From NCBI RefSeq assembly GCF_000423545.1, contig NZ_AUIE01000035.1:1-64000 (forward strand): a DNA stretch of 64,000 nucleotides. The letters are read 5' to 3'. Position numbers and translations under genes: made by a program. This document shows positions 38,973 to 47,057 of the stretch, in pieces. The notes under the pieces were generated by a model. That model was given only the letters and a program-made list of their open reading frames with translations, had not been told where the DNA came from and ran no database searches. The stretch comes from Metapseudomonas resinovorans DSM 21078 (GTDB lineage Bacteria > Pseudomonadota > Gammaproteobacteria > Pseudomonadales > Pseudomonadaceae). Every line of letters begins with the position of its first letter. Within the stretch, counting starts at the first letter, position 1.

Positions 38973-40234
38973 GCCAGTCGCTCGCGGGAGCGCTGCGGGT
39001 TCATCGTCACCAGGCCGATCAGGCCCGCCACGATCAGCACGCCGCCGCACACCAGGAAGCCCTGGGCGTAGCCCTGCGGATGCCCGGCACCGGCGCCATG
39101 CACCAGCAGGCCGGTGACCACAGGGGCCGAGAGCCCGGCCAGCGAGGCCACCGCATTGCCGATGGCGAGGATGCCGCCGCGCTGGCTGCTGGGCGTGAAC
39201 TCCGCCAGCATCGCCGGCCCCACCGAGTACATCACCAGTGCCAGGCCGCCGCTCAGGGTCAGGGTGATGATGCGCGTGGTGACCGAAAGCTCCTGGAGGA
39301 TCAGCGACGCGGAGAACAGCCCGGCGACGATCAGGCAGCCCGAGACGAAAGCGCCACGGGCCAGGCGTGACGGCACGCCGCGATGCAGCAGGCGCTGGGA
39401 CAGCCAAGCCATGAACAGGCTGAGCGGTGTGGTCACCACCACGAAGAGGACGAACATGCGGCCGGTGTTCAGCGGGTCGATGCCCAGGCCCACTTCCAGG
39501 TAGCTCGGCACCCAGGTCAGGGTCAGCGCCAGGGACCAGTTGGCAGCGAAGTGGCAGGCGTAGTTGCCCAGCACGCTGCCATCGGTCAGCAGGCGGCGGT
39601 AGGGCACGCGGTGGGTGTCCGGGGTCACCTGGCCGGCGCGCAGGTTATCGAGGGTGCCTTCCCGGCCCAGCAGCAGCCAGAGGGCGCACCAGACCAGGCC
39701 GATGGCCGCCAGCACGGCGAAGTTGGTGCGCCAGCCGTAGTGCAGGCTGATCCAGGGGATCATGGCGCCGGCCACCAGCAGGCCCATGGCGCTACCGGAG
39801 TGCAACAGCGCGACTGGCAGGCTGCGGCGATCATCGGGAAACCACTTGTACAGGGCGTGGGTCGCCACCGGGGAGGCGGGGCCTTCACCGATGCCCAGCA
39901 GCACACGGCAGGCGACGATCATCCAGAGGGAACTGGCGAACAGCATGGGCAGCTGGATCAGCGCCCAGAAAAGCCCCATGCCCAGCAACAGGGTGCGGGT
40001 AGGCCGGCGGTTGGCGAGAAAACCGCCGACCACAGCGGAGACGGCGAAGAGCCAATGCAGGGCTCCGCCGATCAGGCCGAACTCAGTGGGGGTCAGGCCC
40101 AGTTCCTCGGTCATCGGCACGGCGACCAGGCCGATCACCACCTTGTCGAGGAAATTGACCAGCATCATGAAGGCCAGCAGGACCGCAATGGTCCAGGCGC
40201 TGGCAGGGCGGAAGGCAGTGTTGTCTCGGTTCAT
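38936..40234 (-). CDS. MFS transporter, ACS (anion:cation symporter)-like
   Basis: 432 residues from ATG 40234 (MNRDNTAFRPASAWTIAVLL), 12 predicted membrane segments. NFLDKVVIGLVAVPMTEELG and LGIGEGPASPVATHALYKWF are typical of the ACS family, which carries organic acid anions. It is the last gene of the operon with acyl-CoA ligase and acyl-CoA dehydrogenase, so a carboxylate substrate for activation by the ligase is plausible. The 3' end overlaps the LysR gene. Confidence 0.87.
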   Translation of the reverse strand: MNRDNTAFRPASAWTIAVLLAFMMLVNFLDKVVIGLVAVPMTEELGLTPTEFGLIGGALHWLFAVSAVVGGFLANRRPTRTLLLGMGLFWALIQLPMLFASSLWMIVACRVLLGIGEGPASPVATHALYKWFPDDRRSLPVALLHSGSAMGLLVAGAMIPWISLHYGWRTNFAVLAAIGLVWCALWLLLGREGTLDNLRAGQVTPDTHRVPYRRLLTDGSVLGNYACHFAANWSLALTLTWVPSYLEVGLGIDPLNTGRMFVLFVVVTTPLSLFMAWLSQRLLHRGVPSRLARGAFVSGCLIVAGLFSASLILQELSVTTRIITLTLSGGLALVMYSVGPAMLAEFTPSSQRGGILAIGNAVASLAGLSAPVVTGLLVHGAGAGHPQGYAQGFLVCGGVLIVAGLIGLVTMNPQRSRERLAQDDSPALCSRA

Positions 40235-40305
40235 GGGGATGCTCTTGTTGTAGTTGTAGAAGACCCCGTCCGGCTTCCCCGGCCAGACGGGTACTGCAGG
40301 GCGCG

Positions 40306-41469
40306 TCAACCGGGCATCAGAATACCCTTGGCGATGGTGTTGCGCTGGATCTCACTGGTGCCGGTCAGGATGCGCATCATGCGCGTTGCGCGGAATAGCC
40401 ACTCGACGGGATGGCCCGCAACAAGCCCCGAACCGCCGTGGATCTGCACCGCACGGTCGGCGATGCGGAAGGCGGTTTCCGAGGCGTACAGCTTGCACAT
40501 CGATGCCTCGACCTTGATATCGCCGCCGGCGTCGTTGCTGAGGGCGGTGGCGAACATCATGCTGCGTGCCGCATGGAGCTCGGTGGCCATGTCGGCGAGC
40601 ATGTGGCTGATGGACTGGAACAGCGCAATGGGCTGGCCGAACTGCTTGCGCGTGCGGGCGTGGTCCATTGACAGGTTCAGGGCCAGGCCCGCCATGCCGA
40701 GCATGGTTGGGCAGTGCAGCAGGCGGTTCAGCGTGATGCGCCCCATGGCCAGCTTGAAGCCAGCGCCTTCGTCACCGATGCGGTTCTCCACGGGGACGCG
40801 GACGTTCTCCAGCAGGATGTTGCCGTGGGCGCCGCCGCCGGACATCACCGAGTAGTCGCTGTCCACCTGAACCCCGTCGGCAGTGAGGTCGACGAAGAAT
40901 GCCGAAATGCCCTGGGGGCCGCGTCCCGGCTCGGTCACCGCCAGCAGCACGGCGATGTCGGCGTAGGAAGCGCCGGAGATGTAGCGCTTGGCGCCGTTGA
41001 GTACGTAATGGTCACCCTCGCGGCGGGCTTCGGTACGGATGGCGGTGGCGTCGGAACCGGCTTCCGCCTCGGTCAGGGCAAAGCACACGGCCTTATCCGC
41101 CCGGCATACCGGCTTCAGGAAGGCGTCCACCTGGAAGTCGCTGGCGACCCGGAACAAGTGGCCGATACGGGGTGGCCCGGAGAGTTCGCCCAGTATGTGC
41201 GGGGCGAGGGGCGAGCCGGTCAGCACCGCCGCCTCCTTCACTGCACAGAGTTCGGCAATGCTGAGTCCGGCGCCGCCCAGGTTTTCCGGTAGCAGGGCGT
41301 TGTAGAAGCCCAACTCGCAGGAGCGCTTCCAGATATCCCGCAGCAGGGGCCGGGCGACCGGTTGGCCCCAGGTGATACCTTCCCGCTGCCCCAGCGGGTC
41401 GAGTTCGTCGCGGACGAATGTGTTGATGCCGTCGATAACGCGACTGGCCTTCTCGCTTGGTTTGAGCAT
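40306..41469 (-). CDS. Acyl-CoA dehydrogenase
   Basis: 387 residues. Family segments: CFALTEAEAGSDATAIRTEA, NGAKRYISGASYAD, and the C-terminal QIHGGSGLVAGHPVEWLFRA with RILTGTSEIQRNTIAKGI. FAD enzyme that oxidises an acyl-CoA to the enoyl-CoA. It is 13 bp downstream of the acyl-CoA ligase gene and 71 bp upstream of the MFS gene. Chain-length preference cannot be inferred. Confidence 0.9.
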   Translation of the reverse strand: MLKPSEKASRVIDGINTFVRDELDPLGQREGITWGQPVARPLLRDIWKRSCELGFYNALLPENLGGAGLSIAELCAVKEAAVLTGSPLAPHILGELSGPPRIGHLFRVASDFQVDAFLKPVCRADKAVCFALTEAEAGSDATAIRTEARREGDHYVLNGAKRYISGASYADIAVLLAVTEPGRGPQGISAFFVDLTADGVQVDSDYSVMSGGGAHGNILLENVRVPVENRIGDEGAGFKLAMGRITLNRLLHCPTMLGMAGLALNLSMDHARTRKQFGQPIALFQSISHMLADMATELHAARSMMFATALSNDAGGDIKVEASMCKLYASETAFRIADRAVQIHGGSGLVAGHPVEWLFRATRMMRILTGTSEIQRNTIAKGILMPG

Positions 41470-41482
41470 TTGCCTGTCTCCC

Positions 41483-43030
41483 TTAGATACGTCGTTCGCT
41501 GTTCTGCCAGTACGCTTCGCGGATCAGGCGGCGCACGACCTTGCCGTTGGGGTTCTTCGGCAGTTCCTTGACGAAATCCACCGCGCGGGGCTTCTTGAAG
41601 CCCGCCAGGGAACGCCCGCAATACTCGATGATGGCTTCGGCGCTCAGGCTCTCGCCCGGTTTCAGGACCACCACCGCGCGGACTGCCTCGCCCCATTGCT
41701 CGTCCGGTACGCCCACCACAGCCGCCTCGAACACCTGGGGCAGGCTGTAGAGCACTTGTTCCACTTCGGTGGGGTAGATGTTGAAACCGCCGGAAATGAT
41801 CATTTCCTTCTTGCGGTCAACGATGAACACGTAGCCGCGCTCGTCCACCGTGGCCAGGTCGCCGGTGAGGTAATAGCCGTCGCGCATGACCTCGGCGGTC
41901 AGCTCCGGCGCCTGCCAGTAGCCCTTCATGATGTCCGGGCCCTTGACCACGATTTCGCCGATCTCGCCGGGGCCTACGTCCTCGAAGGCATCGTTCACCA
42001 CCCGCAGGGTGGTCTCGAAATAGCAGCGGCCGCAGGAGGCCAGGCGGCGCTGGTCGTCGCCCTCGATCAGGTGGTCCTGTTCGGTCAGCACCGTCACCAG
42101 GGAGCACGTCTCGCCCGCACCGTAGCCCTGGGCCAGGATCGGCCCGAATACGTCGATGGCGCGCTTCACCAGGGCAGGAGCCATGGGGGCGGCGCCGTAC
42201 ATCACCAGGCGCAGGCTGGAGAGGTCGAAACGCTCCACCTCCGGGACGTTCACCAGGCGGTTGATCATGGCCGGCACCAGGAACAAACGGGTGACCCGCT
42301 CACGCTGGATGGTCTCCAGCAGCAGATGGTCGTCGTAGCGCTCCAGGAGGAGGTTGCAGGCGCCCACGGCCAGCAACGGCATGATCTGCATGCCACTGGC
42401 ATGAGTGATGGGGCCCACATGGGCCATCACATCGCCCGGGGCAGCACGCCGGGTAGGGCTGGCGATGCTCTTGCGGATCAGCGCCTTGCGGTTGCCGAAA
42501 CTGAGCATTGCGGCCTTGAGTACGCCGGAGCTACCAGAGGTGTAGTGCAGCACCGCCAGGTCATCGTCGTCTGGCTCACAGTGCACCGGGGCCTCGCTGC
42601 CTCGTTCCAGCACGTCCGGATAGCGGGCGTCGCCAGCTTCGTCGTCGAGGGAGATGATCCAGCGCAGGCGCGGCACTTCACTGCGACGGGCGTGGAGGGC
42701 AGCGGCGAAGCGGCCGTTGGCCAGCACCGCCTGGCTGTGGGAGTCGTCAAGGACCTGGAGGATTTCGTCCAGGGAGAGGCGGGCGTTGATCGGCACCTTG
42801 ACCATGCCGGCCTTGTAGAAGGCGATCTCCGCTTCCACCAGCTCCACCCGGTTCAGCGCCAGAATCGCCACATGGGCGCCCCGGGTCAGCTCCAGGGCCT
42901 GGAGCCCGGAGGCAAGACGATTGGTGCGAGCCTCCAGCTGCGCGAAAGTGATCCGTTGCCGGCTATCGACAACCGCCTCGTAGTCGGGCCAGTACAGGGC
43001 ACTTCGACTGATGATCTTTCCTAAGTTCAT
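41483..43030 (-). CDS. Acyl-CoA ligase (AMP-dependent synthetase)
   Basis: 515 residues. AMP-binding loop LHYTSGSSGVLKAAMLS, YGAGETCS, and the C-terminal hinge YLTGDLATVDERGYVFIVDR with KKEMIISGGFNIYP and the catalytic Lys in PKNPNGKVVRR. It activates a carboxylic acid, probably a fatty acid, to its CoA ester. First gene of the ligase-dehydrogenase-transporter operon. Confidence 0.9.
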   Translation of the reverse strand: MNLGKIISRSALYWPDYEAVVDSRQRITFAQLEARTNRLASGLQALELTRGAHVAILALNRVELVEAEIAFYKAGMVKVPINARLSLDEILQVLDDSHSQAVLANGRFAAALHARRSEVPRLRWIISLDDEAGDARYPDVLERGSEAPVHCEPDDDDLAVLHYTSGSSGVLKAAMLSFGNRKALIRKSIASPTRRAAPGDVMAHVGPITHASGMQIMPLLAVGACNLLLERYDDHLLLETIQRERVTRLFLVPAMINRLVNVPEVERFDLSSLRLVMYGAAPMAPALVKRAIDVFGPILAQGYGAGETCSLVTVLTEQDHLIEGDDQRRLASCGRCYFETTLRVVNDAFEDVGPGEIGEIVVKGPDIMKGYWQAPELTAEVMRDGYYLTGDLATVDERGYVFIVDRKKEMIISGGFNIYPTEVEQVLYSLPQVFEAAVVGVPDEQWGEAVRAVVVLKPGESLSAEAIIEYCGRSLAGFKKPRAVDFVKELPKNPNGKVVRRLIREAYWQNSERRI

Positions 43031-43348
43031 TTATTGTTCTCATCGGCAGGACAACTGCGCCGATGCTAGCCAAGCGAACTTCGCGGCAACTAATACAACA
43101 GTACGATGCAGGCCATAGCGATATGGAATAGCTGCAACAACGCGGTGAATTCGCCCAACTTTCCTGTGGCGGCGATTTCAGTTGCCCCGGGCGCCGTACC
43201 CAATCACCTGCAGCGCACGGCCAACCCCCTCTCCCTCTGGGCGAGGGCAGGGGTGAGGGAAATCGATCCTGGCGCGAACGTCAGGCCCGGTCCTGTGGAG
43301 GCGACTTCAGTCGCGAAGAAACAACCCCCACAACACCGAGCCCTCACG
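43031..43348. repeat. Intergenic region with dispersed repeat fragments
   Basis: 318 bases without a gene. CCTGTGGCGGCGATTTCAGT (43163-) and CCTGTGGAGGCGACTTCAGT (43291-) are two copies of a dispersed GGCGA-TTCAG motif. A CCCCCTCTCCCTCTGGGCGA stretch from 43225 resembles degenerate intergenic hairpins. GGTGAATTCGCCC at 43144 resembles the arm of the other palindromic elements. The whole looks like repeat remnants between the fadD-like promoter and the BRO-N genes. Confidence 0.6.
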
Positions 43349-43606
43349 TCACAGCACACGCCGCCCAATCGGCAACTTCACCATCTCCACCAGTTGGCAG
43401 AAATCCTCGTGGCTACTGCGGGACAAGTGAATCACCGCATCCAGGAGGGCGCCTTCCCGGTACTCGTTGAGGTAAGGCCCCGGATCGCCGTCGCGCAGTG
43501 CCGCGTTATCCATCAACACCTCGGCAATTACCTGAGTGGTATGCAGCCGCGCCTCCAACCGCTGCACCAACCGCTGGACCCGCCGCTCTTCATGGGAAGC
43601 ACTCAT
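43349..43606 (-). CDS. Small protein downstream of BRO-N gene, unknown
   Basis: 85 residues starting MSASHEERRVQRLVQRLEAR and ending KLPIGRRVL. Mostly helical and charged. It overlaps the BRO-N gene by four bases (ATGA-type), so the two are co-translated. The frame is open upstream to 43708 but that part lies over the BRO-N gene. I do not recognise a family; in pseudomonads such small genes accompany BRO-N proteins of phage origin. Confidence 0.65.
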   Translation of the reverse strand: MSASHEERRVQRLVQRLEARLHTTQVIAEVLMDNAALRDGDPGPYLNEYREGALLDAVIHLSRSSHEDFCQLVEMVKLPIGRRVL

Positions 43607-44070
43607 GGCGACACCTCCACGCCGTCCACAATGAATGCCGGCAAATCCCGCCAGGCCACCCACAGCTCCCGCTGCCAACGCACCACACCCACCTGCCGGT
43701 TGGCCCAACTGATAAAAGCCCGTCGCGGCTCGGCACTCGGGTCACGGTGATAGTCGTGCAGCGTCGGCACCAGCACCTCGCTCAGCCAGCGACTGATCTC
43801 GGCATGCGCGGGTCGCGCGAAGCGAAACAGCGCCTTGTAGGCCCCGGCATCGCTGATGGCTTCCACTTCTTCATGAAGGCCGCTGGCGCTCGCCAGCAAA
43901 ACGGTGCGCCTTTCAAAACGCTCCAGGGCATGGAGCAAGCGACGGGCGTTGCGAACACCCATCAACTGGGCAAAGTCATGGGCGACGAACCAGGGCTGGT
44001 TGTCGATCATCACGGCGCGCAGGCGGTGGGTGTGGTGATGGAAAAGGATGGGGGTGTATGCGTCGTGCAT
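43603..44070 (-). CDS. BRO-N domain protein (antirepressor-like)
   Basis: 155 residues from ATG 44070. The N-terminal BRO-N (Bro/antirepressor) domain reads LRAVMIDNQPWFVAHDFAQL, then MGVRNARRLLHALE, SDAGAYKALFRFARPAH and ISRWLSEVLVPTLHDY. BRO-N domains bind DNA and occur in phage antirepressors. No other phage genes are nearby, so this is a small accessory island of two genes. The frame is open to 44106, but the shorter start matches the domain better. Confidence 0.82.
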   Translation of the reverse strand: MHDAYTPILFHHHTHRLRAVMIDNQPWFVAHDFAQLMGVRNARRLLHALERFERRTVLLASASGLHEEVEAISDAGAYKALFRFARPAHAEISRWLSEVLVPTLHDYHRDPSAEPRRAFISWANRQVGVVRWQRELWVAWRDLPAFIVDGVEVSP

Positions 44071-44209
44071 GGTGGAGCTCCTAGCTCTAGTCCTTGGAGT
44101 CGTCACCGTCCGCTGTCAGTCGAAGGGTGACGGACCACGCGGGGTTGACAGACCGGAGCTAGGACCCGGCAGACCCGAGGGCCTCCCCGCGCGATCCGCC
44201 ATAGAGCAG

Positions 44210-44227
44210 TGCAGTTCAAAAACTGCA
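44210..44227. promoter_or_regulatory. Inverted repeat TGCAGTT-N4-AACTGCA
   Basis: A perfect 7-bp inverted repeat with a 4-base spacer, about 140 bases upstream of the BRO-N start codon. Candidate operator for the BRO-N gene; it does not match the LexA consensus. Confidence 0.35.
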
Positions 44228-44311
44228 TACGCGTGGAGGCCTGCAAAAAACGTCCGCCGTTTTTCGCATGCACCTTGTGGCGCAATCGCGCCTAGCTAAC
44301 AGGCTGTCAAA

Positions 44312-44339
44312 CCCGGCCACGGGATTGACCGTGGCCGGG
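44312..44339. terminator. Strong hairpin CCCGGCCACGG/CCGTGGCCGGG
   Basis: 11-bp perfect stem with a 6-base loop and no T-run, in the gene-free region. May be a terminator remnant or a protein site. Confidence 0.35.
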
Positions 44340-44888
44340 GCAGGATAGGGATAGAGGAGGGGGAGGGCAAGGGGATACGAAAGGGGCTGCTATCGGCCGG
44401 ACACAGTCATTAGAAACGCCTACAAAAATGGAGGAATTCCAGTCTCTCCGAAGGCCTTTCTCATTTCGCTACCAGAGTAAGTTCGTTCCCAGAATTCGAC
44501 ATGTCTGCCGTCTCGCCGGTGAGGTACAGGTAAATCGACTGATTGTCGCCAGCCCCCGCTGGCCTATTCCCATTTCACGACATGCGATGATCGACAGATG
44601 AACACTAGTGAGCCAAAAACGCAGGAGCTATCTGGTCTCCGGTACGAATAGTCGCCTTCAGAGCGCTAGTTCTTGTCGTACCAAGCGGCGTCGCGAAATG
44701 AGAACTGCGCGTCCATTTATCAGCCCTCGATTTGCGCATCAGTCTCATCTGGCTAGGCTAGTGCTTGTCATGGCAGGGATGGCCGCACCGCTGCACTGCA
44801 GTCGCTACCCACAAAACTGCACGTGGACCCAAGTGGGCGACCATGTATCGGAAGTGCCGTGATTGTCTTGTTTGGCAGGGGATGCTCC

Positions 44889-46190
44889 ATGATGAAATTT
44901 GGCACTCGCACTTCGCGTCACGTCTGTGTTGCGGCACTCGCATCCGGTCTTGGCCTCCTCGGTAACCAGGCGCACGCTGGCGGCATCCTGATCTACGAGG
45001 CCGGGCAGGAAGGCGCGGGCTTGGCCAACGCCGGTTCCGCCGCGCTGGCCACCGACCCCAGCGTGCTAATGAGTAACCCCGCCGGTATCGCCGGGCTCAA
45101 GGGCACGCAGATCAGCGCCAACGGCCAATTGATCCTCGGCCACCTGCGCTTCTCCCGCGACGCCAACAACCAGTTCGACGGTAATGAAGGCGGCAATTCC
45201 CTGGAGTGGCTGCCCGGCGCGAGCCTGTTCGTCAGCCACCAGGTTGGGGAGCGCTCGGCCATCGGCTTCGGCACCTACGGCAACTTCGGCCTGGCGCTGG
45301 ATTACGATGACGACTGGGCCGGCCGCTACTTCAGCCAGGAGGCGGCGGTGATCGGCGTGTCCTTCCAGCCGACCGTCGCGCACCAGTTCACCGACCAGCT
45401 CTCGGTGGGTGTCGGCCCGCGTATCGTCTACGGCTACTACCGCACCGAGGTGGCCATCAACAACAATCTGCTGGGTCTGCGCGACAACCCGGACGGGCAG
45501 CTGGAGTACAAGGACACCGACGTCGGCGCCGGGGTCAACCTCGGCCTGCTCTACAAGCTCGACGAACGCACCCAGGTCGGGCTCGCCTACACCAGCAAGG
45601 TGAGGCTGGAATTCGAGGACAAGCCGGACGTACGCAAGGTCAGCAACCCAATCATCAACGCCGCCCTGCGCCGGCTGGATGCGGACTCGCTGGAATTGGA
45701 CATGAACATCCCGCAGACCCTGCTGCTCAGTGTGGCCCACCAGCTCGATACGCAGTGGACGCTGCTCGGCAGCCTTGGCTGGCAGGATTGGAGCGAGTTC
45801 GGCGATATCGGCGTGGAAGTCGACGCCGACGCCGGCAATGTCGACCGCACGGTGGACCGCCAGTACAAGGACACCTGGCACGCCTCCGTCGGCGCGCAGT
45901 ACCAGGCCACCCGGCAGCTGCGCTGGAGCATGGGCGTGGGCTACGACAGCTCCGCCGTGGACGACGAGGACCGCACCGTCGACAACCCCATGGGCGAGGC
46001 CTGGCGCTTCGCCACTGGGGTCAATTACCAGGTGGAGGAGGGGCTCGACCTGCACCTGGCCTACACCCTGGTCTGGCTGGGCGACATGGACGTGGACCAG
46101 ACCAAGCGGCGTTCCGGCACCACCCTCTCCGGCAGCTACGACAACGCCGCCCTGCACATCATCGGCGGCGGCGCGACCTGGCGTTTCTGA
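44889..46190 (+). CDS. FadL/OmpP1-type outer-membrane transporter 1
   Basis: 433 residues, tandem ATG at 44889/44892 with AGGGG upstream. Signal peptide ends at NQAHAGG. The mature start GGILIYEAGQEGAGLANAGS and the SNPAGIAGLKG motif are the N-terminal plug signature of the FadL family (long-chain fatty acid and hydrocarbon porins), and the protein ends in an aromatic strand (IIGGGATWRF). It is followed by a DUF3313 lipoprotein and the second alkylsulfatase in the same direction, suggesting uptake of the sulfatase substrate or product. Confidence 0.9.
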   Translation: MMKFGTRTSRHVCVAALASGLGLLGNQAHAGGILIYEAGQEGAGLANAGSAALATDPSVLMSNPAGIAGLKGTQISANGQLILGHLRFSRDANNQFDGNEGGNSLEWLPGASLFVSHQVGERSAIGFGTYGNFGLALDYDDDWAGRYFSQEAAVIGVSFQPTVAHQFTDQLSVGVGPRIVYGYYRTEVAINNNLLGLRDNPDGQLEYKDTDVGAGVNLGLLYKLDERTQVGLAYTSKVRLEFEDKPDVRKVSNPIINAALRRLDADSLELDMNIPQTLLLSVAHQLDTQWTLLGSLGWQDWSEFGDIGVEVDADAGNVDRTVDRQYKDTWHASVGAQYQATRQLRWSMGVGYDSSAVDDEDRTVDNPMGEAWRFATGVNYQVEEGLDLHLAYTLVWLGDMDVDQTKRRSGTTLSGSYDNAALHIIGGGATWRF

Positions 46191-46259
46191 CCCGGAGTGC
46201 CGAGCGTGCGACAACGGACAACGACCCACACTGCAGGATCGACCACCAGGAGCTACACC

Positions 46260-46931
46260 ATGACATTGAAGCCGTTAGCGGTAGTGCTGTGCCTCGCCTC
46301 GCTGGGGATGGCGGGTTGTGCCAGCAAGTACGTGGAACCCGAGGAGTACTCAGGGTTCCTCAAGGACTACAAAGCCCTCCAGGAAGAGAAATCCCCTTCC
46401 GGCGCACCGGTGGCGCGCTGGATTAAGCCCGGGGTGGACGTTGGCCAGTTCACCAGTGTCCATGTCGAGCCGAGCCAGTTCTACCCACAACCCAAACCCA
46501 CCGAGAAAATTCCCGCGAGCACCCTGCAAGGCATCACGACCTACTACGACCAAGTGCTGCAGACCCAGTTCGCCAAGGCGCTGCCGCTGGCCGACGGCCC
46601 CGGACCCGGCGTGCTGGTGGTACGTCCAGCGATCACCGGAGTCAGCGCCTCGACCAAAGGGTTGCAACCCTACGAGGTAATCCCGATCGCCCTGGTCGCC
46701 GCTGGTGTGAGCGCCGCCACCGGCATCCGCGATCAGGACACCAGCATCGCCACCGAGGCGGCCTTCCTCGACGGCGGCAGCAACGAGGTGGTGGCCCAGG
46801 TGGTACGCAAGGGCGCCGGTGCCGAGTTGGACAATTCTTCCCAGGTCATGACCGCCAGCGACACCAAGGCGGTGCTCGATGGTTGGGCGCGGGACATGGT
46901 CACGTCGTTCCAGGGCTTAAAACGACAATAG
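46260..46931 (+). CDS. DUF3313 lipoprotein
   Basis: 223 residues. Lipobox LGMAGC gives an acylated Cys at residue 20. DUF3313 family features: SGFLKDYKALQEEKSPSGA and VARWIKPGVDVGQFTSVHVE. AGGAG eight bases before ATG 46260 supports the start. Between FadL 1 and alkylsulfatase 2. Role unknown, envelope located. Confidence 0.85.
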   Translation: MTLKPLAVVLCLASLGMAGCASKYVEPEEYSGFLKDYKALQEEKSPSGAPVARWIKPGVDVGQFTSVHVEPSQFYPQPKPTEKIPASTLQGITTYYDQVLQTQFAKALPLADGPGPGVLVVRPAITGVSASTKGLQPYEVIPIALVAAGVSAATGIRDQDTSIATEAAFLDGGSNEVVAQVVRKGAGAELDNSSQVMTASDTKAVLDGWARDMVTSFQGLKRQ

Positions 46932-46940
46932 TCACGGCTT

Positions 46941-46971
46941 GGCGACAGGCTCCCGATAGGGGAGCGTCGCC
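46941..46971 (+). terminator. Hairpin between DUF3313 gene and alkylsulfatase 2
   Basis: GGCGAC...GCTCCC pairs with GGGGAGC...GTCGCC around a GATA loop. No T-run; probably an attenuating or stabilising hairpin. Confidence 0.4.
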
Positions 46972-47057
46972 CGGCCCCATGCAGCATGAATTGATAGGAA
47001 AACATCGCTGGCAGTTGCCTCGAAAGGTACGGCGCATCAGGCAAGAAGGAGTTTGAA

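Larger units (their letters stand above)
44071..44888. other. Gene-free 0.8-kb region upstream of BRO-N and FadL genes
   Basis: No supported gene. It holds an inverted repeat TGCAGTT-CAAA-AACTGCA (44210-44227), a small AAAAACG/CGTTTTT hairpin (44246-44264) and a strong hairpin at 44312-44339. Base composition is lower in GC between 44400 and 44720. Short open frames here lack ribosome sites and recognisable products. Confidence 0.5.

Noticed and set aside
44210-44227. LexA box upstream of the BRO-N gene
   Set aside because: The inverted repeat lacks the CTGT-N8-ACAG pattern.
44608-44862. 84-codon open frame in the gene-free region
   Set aside because: No ribosome binding site, no recognisable protein features, overlaps the upstream region of the FadL gene.
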